Of a DNA stretch of 6,525 nucleotides, positions 1 through 6,064 are shown in pieces. The stretch comes from an uncultured bacterium (GTDB taxonomy: Bacteria; Actinomycetota; Coriobacteriia; Coriobacteriales; Coriobacteriaceae), in assembly GCA_905215095.1 (NCBI GenBank), contig CAJMOL010000093.1:1-6525 (forward strand), written 5' to 3'. The notes beneath the pieces are model-generated. The model searched no databases and was not told the DNA's origin. It saw only the letters and a list, made by a program, of their open reading frames with translations. A program made the translations under genes and the position numbers. The first letter of the stretch is position 1; each line of letters begins with the position of its first letter.

Positions 1-138
1 CCGGCAGAGCCCACGACGGCCGACCTCTATGCCCGTCGCCCCCGCAAGCGCAAGGCCGTCGTCGACCAGCTCGCCCGCGAGCTCGAGGCCGAGGACGACG
101 CCGCTGCCGCCGCTGCCCCGAAGGGAGGCGATGAGTAA
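1..138 (+). CDS. C-terminal end of a probable TatA/TatB-family translocase subunit (5' partial)
   Basis: An open frame runs from the window edge to TAA at 136-138 and gives 45 residues. The visible part is hydrophilic and highly charged: a basic patch (ARRPRKRKAVV), a short amphipathic stretch (DQLARELEAEDD), then an Ala run and the ending KGGDE. It overlaps the tatC start by one base (TAATG), which suggests translational coupling. A charged, low-complexity cytoplasmic tail directly before tatC is what a TatA or TatB protein would show, since these have one N-terminal membrane helix, an amphipathic helix and a variable tail. The diagnostic N-terminal part lies outside the window, so the family call rests on position and composition only. 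The frame has the same GC-rich third positions as its neighbours, so it is very likely coding. Confidence 0.6.
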   Translation, partial: PAEPTTADLYARRPRKRKAVVDQLARELEAEDDAAAAAAPKGGDE

Positions 139-929
139 TGCCTATCGGACCTGCGCGTATGCCGCTCTTCGATCACCTGGGAGAGCTCCGTCGCCGCCTG
201 ACCATCGTGGTCGTCTCGGTGTTTGCCGCAGCCATCGTGCTGTATTTCGCCACGCCCGTGGTGCTCGACATCCTGGAAGATCCCATCCGCTCCTTTGTGC
301 CGGACGGTAAGTTCTACATCACCACCACGCTCGGCGGCTTTGGCCTGCGCTTCTCGCTGGCCATCAAGATGGCCGTGGTCATGTGCACGCCCATGATCAT
401 CTGGCAGATTCTGGCGTTTTTCCTGCCGGCGCTTCGCCCCAACGAGCGCAAGTGGGTCGTGCCCACGGTGCTCGCCTCGACGGTGCTGTTCTTCCTGGGC
501 GCAATCTTTTGCTACTTCATCATCATCCCTGCGGGCTTTGAGTGGCTCATCGGCGAGACCTCGGCCGTCGCTACGGCGCTGCCCGATCTGGAGAACTACG
601 TCAACATGGAGCTGCTCTTTATGATCGGCTTTGGCGTGGCGTTTGAGCTGCCGCTCATCATCTTCTACCTGTCCGTCTTCCACATCGTGTCCTACGCGGC
701 CTTCCGCGGCGCCTGGCGCTACGTGTACGTAGGCCTGCTCGTGGGCTCGGCTGTGATTACGCCCGACGGCTCGCCCATTACGCTGGGCCTCATGTATGGC
801 GCCCTGCTCTCGCTCTACGAGATTTCGCTTGCCATCGCCCGTGTGGTCATTACCGCGCGCGAGGGCAAGGAGGGCTTGTTTGTGAGTCGTCTGGACCTGT
901 TCTCGGACGACGAGGACGACGAGGAGTAA
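138..929 (+). CDS. tatC: Sec-independent protein translocase TatC
   Basis: TatC is the polytopic inner-membrane core of the twin-arginine translocase and recognises the RR motif of folded export substrates. The 263-residue product is close to the usual 240-260. It has the N-terminal signature HLGELRRRL (13-21), the cytoplasmic-loop motif FFLPALRPNER (94-104) with the conserved Phe94 and Glu103 used in signal-peptide binding, and FGVAFELPL (165-173) with the conserved membrane Glu170. About six hydrophobic segments are visible, near 21-44, 74-96, 108-132, 158-180, 195-208 and 212-232. The tail ends in an acidic run (DLFSDDEDDEE). ATG 138 is chosen because AGGGAGG lies at 122-128, 9 bases upstream. 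An in-frame ATG at 159 lacks such a site. The start overlaps the stop of the preceding gene. No key residue appears to be missing. Confidence 0.96.
   Translation: MPIGPARMPLFDHLGELRRRLTIVVVSVFAAAIVLYFATPVVLDILEDPIRSFVPDGKFYITTTLGGFGLRFSLAIKMAVVMCTPMIIWQILAFFLPALRPNERKWVVPTVLASTVLFFLGAIFCYFIIIPAGFEWLIGETSAVATALPDLENYVNMELLFMIGFGVAFELPLIIFYLSVFHIVSYAAFRGAWRYVYVGLLVGSAVITPDGSPITLGLMYGALLSLYEISLAIARVVITAREGKEGLFVSRLDLFSDDEDDEE
921..926 (+). promoter_or_regulatory. hypA ribosome binding site inside the tatC 3' end
   Basis: GAGGAG, 9 bases before the hypA ATG, is also the last two Glu codons of TatC. The acidic TatC tail therefore doubles as the Shine-Dalgarno sequence of the next gene, a sign of tight coupling between the two genes. 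Confidence 0.65.
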
Positions 930-935
930 ATCGGT

Positions 936-1292
936 ATGCACGAGGTTGGCATTGTCAACGGCATACTCGATACAGTGATTCGCGCGGCGCGTGGGGCGGG
1001 GGCCTCGCGCGCCGTTTTGGTAACGCTGCGTATCGGGGATATGACCGAGGTCGTGCGCGAGGCGCTTGACTTTGCATGGGAGACGTTTCGTGACGAGGAC
1101 CCGCTCACGCGCGGCTGCAAGCTTGCCGTGGAGGAAGTCCATCCGCAAAGCGAGTGCCTGGATTGCGGCGAGGTTTTCGAGCATGATCGCTTTCATTGTC
1201 GCTGTCCCCAGTGTGGCGGCGCCAACGTGCGCCTACTGCACGGCCGCGAGCTCGATATCGCGAGTATCGAAATCGAAACCCCCGACGATTAG
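936..1292 (+). CDS. hypA: Hydrogenase nickel-insertion metallochaperone HypA
   Basis: HypA binds nickel and, with the GTPase HypB, delivers it to the large subunit of [NiFe]-hydrogenase in the cytoplasm. In some bacteria it also serves urease. The 118-residue length is typical. The product begins with MHE, whose N-terminal amine, His2 and Glu3 form the known nickel site. It carries the structural zinc site as two CxxC pairs, Cys74/Cys77 (CLDC) and Cys90/Cys93 (CPQC). An extra Cys88 lies just before the second pair (HCRCPQC). The N-terminal half (EVGIVNGILDTV) and the motif VTLRIGDMTEV match the family. The start is fixed by the MHE requirement and by GAGGAG 9 bases upstream. The gene follows tatC by 6 bp and precedes hypB by 55 bp. 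No urease or hydrogenase gene is in view, so the client enzyme is inferred. Confidence 0.95.
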   Translation: MHEVGIVNGILDTVIRAARGAGASRAVLVTLRIGDMTEVVREALDFAWETFRDEDPLTRGCKLAVEEVHPQSECLDCGEVFEHDRFHCRCPQCGGANVRLLHGRELDIASIEIETPDD

Positions 1293-1333
1293 CCCGCTAG
1301 CCATCTGGTGATGGGGTATAAAGGGGCCAAAGT

Positions 1334-1339
1334 AAGGAG
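1334..1339 (+). promoter_or_regulatory. hypB ribosome binding site
   Basis: AAGGAG, 8 bases before the ATG at 1348, is a near-consensus Shine-Dalgarno sequence. It fixes the hypB start. Confidence 0.75.
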
Positions 1340-1347
1340 CGCTAAGT

Positions 1348-2031
1348 ATGGCTGAGAAAACGATTGATATCGCGTCGCCGATTCTGTCGCGCAACGAGCG
1401 CCTGGCAGATCAGCTGCGTCAGCGATTTAATGAGACAAACACCTATGTGATTAACGTCTTGTCGAGCCCCGGTTCGGGCAAGACCACCACGATTTTGGGC
1501 ACCAACGAGCGCCTGCGCGACAAGGCGGACTTACGTTGCGCCGTCATCGAGGGCGATATCGCCTCGGACGTCGACGCCATCACCATGAAGGAAGCCGGCA
1601 TGCCCGCCATCCAGATCAACACGGGCGGCCTGTGCCACCTCGAGGGCAACATGATCATGGAGGCCGTTGACGCGTTTGACCAGGCCGTTGGGCTCGATAA
1701 CATCGACGTCATTTTTATCGAAAACGTGGGCAACTTGGTCTGTCCGGTCGACTTTGACCTGGGCGAGAACCTGTCCATCATGATCCTCTCGGTGCCCGAG
1801 GGCGACGACAAGCCTATCAAGTACCCGGGCATCTTCCAGCACGCCGGCGCACAGCTGCTCAACAAGGTAGACGTGGCCCCGGCTTTCGATTTTGACATGG
1901 ATAGGTATACTAAGACACTCGATGACCTCAATCCGCAGGCGCCGCGGTTTGCCGTGAGCGCGCGCAAGGGCGAGGGCATGGATGCCTGGTGCGATTGGCT
2001 CATCGGGCAGATTGAGCAAGCAAGGGCGTAA
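1348..2031 (+). CDS. hypB: Hydrogenase nickel-incorporation GTPase HypB
   Basis: HypB is a SIMIBI-class GTPase that works with HypA to load nickel into [NiFe]-hydrogenase. The 227-residue protein has the Walker A loop SSPGSGKTT (39-47), the EGD segment (68-70) followed by conserved Asp residues, and the metal-binding Cys96-His97 pair in GGLCHLEG. Cys132 in ENVGNLVCP completes the metal site at the dimer interface; the 36-residue spacing resembles the short HypB type. The guanine-specificity motif NKVD is at 172-175 and VSARKGEG near 203-210 is the G5 region. It lacks the N-terminal CxxCGC high-affinity nickel motif and the His-rich stretch found in some HypB proteins, so nickel storage is unlikely. 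The start is set by AAGGAG 8 bases upstream. hypC, hypD, hypE and hypF are not in the window. Confidence 0.96.
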   Translation: MAEKTIDIASPILSRNERLADQLRQRFNETNTYVINVLSSPGSGKTTTILGTNERLRDKADLRCAVIEGDIASDVDAITMKEAGMPAIQINTGGLCHLEGNMIMEAVDAFDQAVGLDNIDVIFIENVGNLVCPVDFDLGENLSIMILSVPEGDDKPIKYPGIFQHAGAQLLNKVDVAPAFDFDMDRYTKTLDDLNPQAPRFAVSARKGEGMDAWCDWLIGQIEQARA

Positions 2032-2074
2032 GTCGGCCGCCATACGGGCGGGCGTAGCCGCAGAGACACGAGAT

Positions 2075-2079
2075 AGGAG
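2075..2079 (+). promoter_or_regulatory. topA ribosome binding site supporting a TTG start
   Basis: AGGAG lies 6 bases before TTG at 2086. The frame from this TTG gives KLIIAEKNDAA, the expected start of a TOPRIM domain whose catalytic Glu is residue 7. No ATG or GTG at this point would preserve that segment, so the rare start codon is well supported. Confidence 0.75.
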
Positions 2080-2085
2080 CCTCTT

Positions 2086-4674
2086 TTGAAGCTCATCATC
2101 GCCGAGAAAAACGACGCCGCGCGTCAGATCGCCGAGCGGCTGTCCACGGGTAAGCCCAAAAAGGACAAGGTGTACAACACCGCCATCTACCGTTTTGAGT
2201 GGAAGGGCGAGGAATGCGTGACCATCGGCCTTGCCGGTCACATCCTTGCACCCGATTTTTGCGACAGCGTGCTGTTCGATAAAAAGTTGGGTTGGTATTC
2301 GGTCACCGAGGACGGTGAGATGTTGCCGGCCGACATGCCCGATGGCCTGGCTCGTCCGCCCTACGACACCAAGCGTAAGCCGTTTCTTGCCGATGGCATT
2401 TCCATCAAGGGCTGGAAGCTCGAGAGCCTGCCTTATCTCACCTGGGCGCCCGTCATTAAGCTGCCGGCCGAGAAGGAGCTCATTCGTTCGCTCAAGAACC
2501 TCGCTAAAAAGTCCGACAGCGTCATCATCGCCACGGACTTCGACCGCGAGGGCGAGCTGATTGGCTCGGATGCTCTCAACAAGGTGCGCGAGGTTGCGCC
2601 GGACTTGCCGGTCGCCCGCGCCCAGTACTCTTCGTTTACCAAGGCCGAGATCACGCAGGCCTTCGATAATCTCGTCTCGCTCGACCAGAATCTGGCCGAC
2701 GCCGGCGAGAGCCGCCAGCACATCGACCTCATTTGGGGCGCGGTGCTCACGCGCTATCTGACGCTCGCCAAGTTCGGCGGCTTTGGTAACGTGCGCTCTG
2801 CCGGCCGCGTGCAGACGCCGACGCTCGCCCTGGTGGTCGAGCGCGAGCGCGAGCGCATGGCGTTTGTGCCCGAGGACTATTGGCAGATTCGCGGCATGGG
2901 CGCCGCGCAAGGCGCTGCCGAGGACGATCGCTTTAAGATCGCGCACAAGACGGCGCGCTTTACCGACAAGGATGCTGCTGAGACGGCGTACGGCCATGTC
3001 GACGGCGCTACGACGGCGACCGTCGCCGCGGTGACCAAACGCTCGCGCAAGCAGCAGCCGCCCACGCCGTTTGCGACCACCTCGCTGCAGGCTGCCGCCG
3101 CGGCCGAGGGCATTTCGCCGGCGCGCACCATGCGCATCGCCGAGTCCCTCTACATGGCGGGCCTCATCAGCTACCCGCGTGTCGACAATACCGTGTACCC
3201 CGCGACGCTTGATCTGGGCGCTGTGGTGAGTGACCTTGCAAAGATCAACCCGGCGCTGGCGCCCGTATGCAAAAAGGTCCTCGCCGGCCCCATGAAGCCC
3301 ACGCGCGGCAAGGTCGAGACCACCGACCACCCGCCTATCTATCCCACGGGCGAGGGCGACCCGTCCACGCTCGACGGCGGCCAGCGTAAGCTCTACGACC
3401 TCATCGCCCGTCGCTTCCTGGCAACGCTCATGGGGCCCGCGACCATCGAGAACACCAAGCTCGAGCTCGACGTCAATGGCGAGCCGTTCGTGGCTTCGGG
3501 CGACGTGCTCGTGACCCCGGGTTTCCGCGAGGCGTACCCGTATGGACTCAAGCGCGACGAGCAGATGCCGCCGCTGGAGCAGGGCGATACGGTCGACGTG
3601 TTCGACATTAAGCTCGAGGCCAAGCAGACCGAGCCGCCTGCGCGCTACAGCCAGGGCAAGCTCGTGCAGGAGATGGAAAAGCGCGGCCTGGGTACCAAGT
3701 CCACGCGCGCGAGCATCATCGAGCGCCTGTATGCCGTGCGCTACCTCAAAAACGATCCCGTTGAGCCGAGCCAGCTGGGTATCGCCATCATCGACGCGCT
3801 GACGCAGTTTGCCCCGCGCATCACGAGCCCCGATATGACCAGCGAGCTCGACGGCGACATGACTCGCGTGGAGCACGGCGAGGATACCGAAGAGCATGTC
3901 GTGACGCACTCGCGCGCGCTGCTGGCTGGCGTGCTCGACGAGCTGCTCAAGCACACGCAGGAGCTGGGCGACGCCATCAGCGACGCCGTCACGGCCGATG
4001 CGCGCGTGGGCGCCTGCCCCAAGTGCGGCAAGGACCTGGTTATGAAGACGAGCGCCAAGACCCGTGGCAGCTTTATTGGCTGCATGGGCTGGCCCGACTG
4101 CGACGTGACCTATCCGGTGCCGAGCGGCGTCAAGGTCAGCCCGCTCGAGGGCGAGGCCGCCGTGTGCCCCGAGTGCGGTGCGCCGCGCATTAAGTGCCAG
4201 CCGTTCCGCCAGAAGGCTTTCGAGATCTGCGTGAATCCCACGTGCCCCACCAACTACGAGCCTGACCTTAAGGTGGGCGAGTGCAAGGTGTGTGCCGAGG
4301 CCGGACGCCATGGCGATTTGATTGCGCACAAGAGCGAGAAGAGCGGCAAGCGTTTTATCCGCTGCACCAACTACGATGACTGTGGCGTGAGCTATCCGCT
4401 GCCGGCGCGCGGCAAGCTCGAGGCGACGGGCGAGACCTGCCCCGAGTGCGGCGCCCCCATCGTGGTGGTCAACACGGCGCGCGGCCCGTGGCGTATCTGC
4501 GTGAACATGGATTGCCCGACCAAGGAGAAGAAACCCGCCCGCGGCCGCAAGACTGCGACCAAGGCGAGCACGGCGAAGAAGACCGCGGCAGCCAAGAAGA
4601 CCACTAAAAAGACGACGGCCAAAAAGACGACGGCCAAGAAGTCGACTACCAAAAAGACCGCTGCCGACAAGTAG
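2086..4674 (+). CDS. topA: Type IA DNA topoisomerase I with four zinc ribbons and a lysine-rich tail
   Basis: This enzyme relaxes negative supercoils by cutting one strand through a 5'-phosphotyrosine link. The 862 residues hold an N-terminal TOPRIM domain with Glu7 in IIAEKN and the acidic triad Asp151/Asp153/Glu155 in ATDFDREGELIG. The catalytic Tyr363 is in LISYPRVDNTVYP, and GLGTKSTRASIIERL (534-548) is the conserved domain IV motif. Four Cys4 zinc ribbons follow: C644/C647/C666/C672, C694/C697/C715/C720, C733/C736/C760/C766 and C785/C788/C805/C810. The tail (about 813-862) is almost all Lys, Thr and Ala. The opening segment and the SYPRxDNTVYP motif resemble archaeal TopA more than the usual bacterial forms (VESPAKA, ITYxRTD). 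That is a judgement from memory. The TTG start has AGGAG 6 bases upstream. The gene follows hypB by 54 bp in the same direction and may share its transcript. TopB (topoisomerase III) is less likely given the multiple zinc ribbons. Confidence 0.95.
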   Translation: MKLIIAEKNDAARQIAERLSTGKPKKDKVYNTAIYRFEWKGEECVTIGLAGHILAPDFCDSVLFDKKLGWYSVTEDGEMLPADMPDGLARPPYDTKRKPFLADGISIKGWKLESLPYLTWAPVIKLPAEKELIRSLKNLAKKSDSVIIATDFDREGELIGSDALNKVREVAPDLPVARAQYSSFTKAEITQAFDNLVSLDQNLADAGESRQHIDLIWGAVLTRYLTLAKFGGFGNVRSAGRVQTPTLALVVERERERMAFVPEDYWQIRGMGAAQGAAEDDRFKIAHKTARFTDKDAAETAYGHVDGATTATVAAVTKRSRKQQPPTPFATTSLQAAAAAEGISPARTMRIAESLYMAGLISYPRVDNTVYPATLDLGAVVSDLAKINPALAPVCKKVLAGPMKPTRGKVETTDHPPIYPTGEGDPSTLDGGQRKLYDLIARRFLATLMGPATIENTKLELDVNGEPFVASGDVLVTPGFREAYPYGLKRDEQMPPLEQGDTVDVFDIKLEAKQTEPPARYSQGKLVQEMEKRGLGTKSTRASIIERLYAVRYLKNDPVEPSQLGIAIIDALTQFAPRITSPDMTSELDGDMTRVEHGEDTEEHVVTHSRALLAGVLDELLKHTQELGDAISDAVTADARVGACPKCGKDLVMKTSAKTRGSFIGCMGWPDCDVTYPVPSGVKVSPLEGEAAVCPECGAPRIKCQPFRQKAFEICVNPTCPTNYEPDLKVGECKVCAEAGRHGDLIAHKSEKSGKRFIRCTNYDDCGVSYPLPARGKLEATGETCPECGAPIVVVNTARGPWRICVNMDCPTKEKKPARGRKTATKASTAKKTAAAKKTTKKTTAKKTTAKKSTTKKTAADK
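4606..4665 (+). repeat. 15-bp tandem repeat coding the topoisomerase KKTTA tail
   Basis: Two perfect tandem copies of AAAAAGACGACGGCC lie at 4606-4620 and 4621-4635. Two diverged copies follow at 4636-4650 (KKSTT) and 4651-4665 (KKTAA). Each unit encodes five residues starting with Lys-Lys, so the array stays in frame. Lysine-rich tails of this kind in actinobacterial TopA are reported to bind DNA and aid processivity. Tandem repeats can change copy number by slippage, so tail length may vary between strains (inference). Confidence 0.8.
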
Positions 4675-4701
4675 CCGCACGGTCGAAACATCACCTAAAA
4701 C

Positions 4702-4741
4702 AAAAACGAGCGAGGACCTCAAAATCCTCGCTCGTTTTTTT
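4702..4741 (+). terminator. Rho-independent terminator after topA, possibly bidirectional
   Basis: A perfect 10-bp stem (CGAGCGAGGA at 4707-4716 with TCCTCGCTCG at 4725-4734) encloses an 8-base loop and is followed by seven T (4735-4741). Five A before the stem (4702-4706) pair with the T-tract and give a T run on the other strand. The same hairpin can thus also stop transcription of the convergent minus-strand gene that ends at 4820. Confidence 0.92.
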
Positions 4742-4743
4742 AT

Positions 4744-4801
4744 CCGGCAGTTAGGAACGTTCCTTTTCTGCCGGCAGTTTAGGAACGTCCCTAACTGCCG
4801 G
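4744..4801. repeat. Compound inverted/direct repeat element between convergent genes
   Basis: A 20-base unit, CCGGCAGTTAGGAACGTTCC (4744-4763), recurs in inverted orientation at 4782-4801 with one mismatch in 20. A direct copy with one extra T begins at 4771-4772 and overlaps the inverted copy. The segment can fold as a long hairpin (4744-4801) or as a short one (4771-4783 with 4790-4801, one bulged T, loop AACGTC). The centre also contains the palindrome CTGCCGGCAG (4768-4777), and the unit itself ends in the palindrome GGAACGTTCC (4754-4763). It lies between the terminator and the 3' end of the minus-strand gene, outside coding sequence. It looks like a REP-type or small mobile repeat. Whether it recurs elsewhere in the genome cannot be seen here. 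Confidence 0.75.
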
Positions 4802-4819
4802 CTCGGGAACGACAAAGCG

Positions 4820-5863
4820 CTACTTCACCTCGATGGGTGCGGCGCCGGGGTAGCGGTTCTCAAAGTCCAGACGGTATTTGTTGTCGTTGGTGCCCGCTAC
4901 GTTGTCGCGCGCCAGCGGCGCCACGATCTCGTCCTTGTGGTTGGCGGGGCTGGAGTACTCAAGGCTGATCTCCCAGGCATCGCAAATCACGTCGATGCGA
5001 TTCTCCAGGTCGTCGTAGAGCGTGATGATGTCTTTCCACGAGCCGTAATTCTGCGAGTCGATGGGAACGTCCAGGTCCTCGACCTCGTCCTTGAGGTCGC
5101 CGATCTGATCCTCGAGCGCCTCGGCGGCATCGCTGGCGGATTGGCGCGAGCTGCGGTCATCCTTGAGATAGTACGTGTTAAACGTGGCAGCGCAGTCGCG
5201 AACCTGCTGATCAAGATCGGAGAGCCTGCTGTAGTAGGAGCTCAGCTGGTCGTAGACGTTCTGCTCGCTGATGGTGGCGGCATCGTGGGCGTCATCGTCA
5301 TCATCGTCAAGCTTGTTGGGGTCGCCCTTGACGGACACATCGTCGTCATCGTGGTCGATCTTGACCTTCTCGATGGTTGTGCCCTTGGAATCGTCGGCGT
5401 TCTTGTTGAACGGTCCGATCATAAAGAATGCGACCAGCGCGATAATCACGACGACCAGCACGGCGATGATGCCGATAAACAGAGCGTTGTTGTTTTTGGG
5501 GGCAGTAGGTGCACCGGCCTGCGGAGCGGCGGTCGGTATGGGCTGCTGCGGCGCGGAGCCGGCTGGCGTCGCCCATTGCTGCGTCGCGCCAGCTTCCGGC
5601 TGGGGAGCGGGCGCGGGCTGATGGGCGGACTGTACGGTCACGTCTGCCTGCTGGGGCTGAGTCGCCGTGGGCTGCTGCGCAGACTGAACCGTGGTCGCGG
5701 CGGTGTCGAAGGCGGTGTCGGGCGCGGCGGCATGTTCGGCTGCCTGCGCATTCTCTTGCGACTGAGAGGCCTGGCCATCATCGGTTACCGGCGTTCCGCA
5801 GCTGGTGCAAAAACGCTCGTCGTCATTCAGAAGCTTGCCGCAATGGGTACAAAACCGGGGCAT
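4820..5863 (-). CDS. Zinc-ribbon, single-pass membrane protein of unknown function
   Basis: The 347-residue product starts with a Cys4 zinc ribbon (CTHCG and CTSCG, Cys5/Cys8/Cys19/Cys22). A disordered Gln/Ala/Pro/Thr-rich linker follows (about 26-122), then one hydrophobic helix (about 127-150, ALFIGIIAVLVVVIIALVAF). Past the membrane come two aspartate runs (DHDDDD at 170-175 and six Asp at 186-191), a charged, mostly helical region (about 197-300) and a C-terminal segment ending YPGAAPIEVK. The zinc ribbon is probably cytoplasmic and the acidic helical part outside (inference). ATG 5863 is preferred because GGAAGGAA ends 5 bases upstream; an in-frame ATG at 5878 would overlap that site, has no Shine-Dalgarno of its own and would add five residues. 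The gene stands alone, convergent with topA and divergent from the serine hydrolase. The architecture is common in Gram-positive bacteria, but I do not recognise the extracellular region and assign no function. Confidence 0.88.
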   Translation of the reverse strand: MPRFCTHCGKLLNDDERFCTSCGTPVTDDGQASQSQENAQAAEHAAAPDTAFDTAATTVQSAQQPTATQPQQADVTVQSAHQPAPAPQPEAGATQQWATPAGSAPQQPIPTAAPQAGAPTAPKNNNALFIGIIAVLVVVIIALVAFFMIGPFNKNADDSKGTTIEKVKIDHDDDDVSVKGDPNKLDDDDDDAHDAATISEQNVYDQLSSYYSRLSDLDQQVRDCAATFNTYYLKDDRSSRQSASDAAEALEDQIGDLKDEVEDLDVPIDSQNYGSWKDIITLYDDLENRIDVICDAWEISLEYSSPANHKDEIVAPLARDNVAGTNDNKYRLDFENRYPGAAPIEVK

Positions 5864-5868
5864 GATGG

Positions 5869-5876
5869 TTCCTTCC
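5869..5876 (-). promoter_or_regulatory. Ribosome binding site fixing the start of the zinc-ribbon gene
   Basis: GGAAGGAA on the minus strand lies 5 bases before ATG 5863-5861. The upstream ATG at 5878-5876 overlaps this site and is therefore unlikely to be used. Confidence 0.65.
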
Positions 5877-5894
5877 ATTCGATGTGTTGGCTAG

Positions 5895-5900
5895 ATTATA
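5895..5900 (-). promoter_or_regulatory. Consensus -10 box for the zinc-ribbon gene
   Basis: A perfect TATAAT on the minus strand stands in otherwise GC-rich sequence, about 30 bases before the chosen start codon. The expected transcription start is near 5888, leaving a leader of about 25 bases. No good -35 hexamer is seen at 16-18 bases (the 17-base position reads GCCCAA), so the promoter may need an activator. Confidence 0.6.
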
Positions 5901-5916
5901 AGGTGGTTCAGGTGCG

Positions 5917-5937
5917 GTTGGGCCGCGCCGACCCAAC
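5917..5937. promoter_or_regulatory. Inverted repeat over the -35 region, possible operator
   Basis: GTTGGG (5917-5922) and CCCAAC (5932-5937) form a perfect 6-bp inverted repeat with a 9-base centre. It covers the place where the -35 box of the minus-strand promoter should be, which fits a dimeric regulator site. Arms of this length can arise by chance, so the call is tentative. Confidence 0.3.
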
Positions 5938-6037
5938 TGGTTATGTGAGGATGATCATGTCGCGCAAGCCCTGTCGCATGCGTCACAATGAGTGCGGCGT
6001 GCTGGGTGTCTGGCGCGGCCGTTTATCGACGGCTCGG

Positions 6038-6043
6038 TAGAAT
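6038..6043 (+). promoter_or_regulatory. Candidate -10 box for the serine hydrolase lipoprotein gene
   Basis: TAGAAT matches five of six bases of the -10 consensus. Transcription would begin near 6050, about 15 bases before GTG 6065 and downstream of the ATG at 6047. No clear -35 box is present 16-18 bases upstream. Confidence 0.35.
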
Positions 6044-6051
6044 GCGATGGT

Positions 6052-6057
6052 GGGGAG
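6052..6057 (+). promoter_or_regulatory. Ribosome binding site supporting GTG 6065
   Basis: GGGGAG lies 7 bases before GTG 6065. It falls inside the reading frame that an ATG 6047 start would use, so only the GTG is properly spaced from it. Confidence 0.45.
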
Positions 6058-6064
6058 TGAGTCT

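Noticed and set aside
27..1196. 389-codon minus-strand open frame opposite tatC and hypA
   Set aside because: It is a shadow of two well-identified genes, His/Arg/Asp rich without any family motif.
1317..1322. TATAAA in the hypA-hypB gap as an internal promoter
   Set aside because: There is no -35-like hexamer at a proper distance, and the gap is only 55 bases between genes of one pathway, so a shared transcript is simpler.
2032..2085. Possible terminator or small RNA between hypB and topA
   Set aside because: No stable hairpin with a T-tract is visible in the 54 bases, and only the topA ribosome binding site is evident.
1531..4815. 1094-codon open frame on the minus strand opposite hypB and topA
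   Set aside because: Its composition (Arg, Ala, Leu, Gly, His rich, no recognisable domain) is that of the complement of GC-rich codons. The plus strand encodes two clear enzymes with intact motifs.
5861..5878. Upstream ATG at 5878 as start of the zinc-ribbon gene
   Set aside because: It overlaps the GGAAGGAA site that serves ATG 5863, and related zinc-ribbon proteins typically begin a few residues before the first CxxC.
4937..6040. 367-codon plus-strand open frame opposite the zinc-ribbon gene
   Set aside because: It is a low-complexity Val/Gly/Leu/Arg translation antisense to a protein with a proper zinc ribbon, membrane helix, ribosome binding site and -10 box. It also runs through the divergent promoter region.
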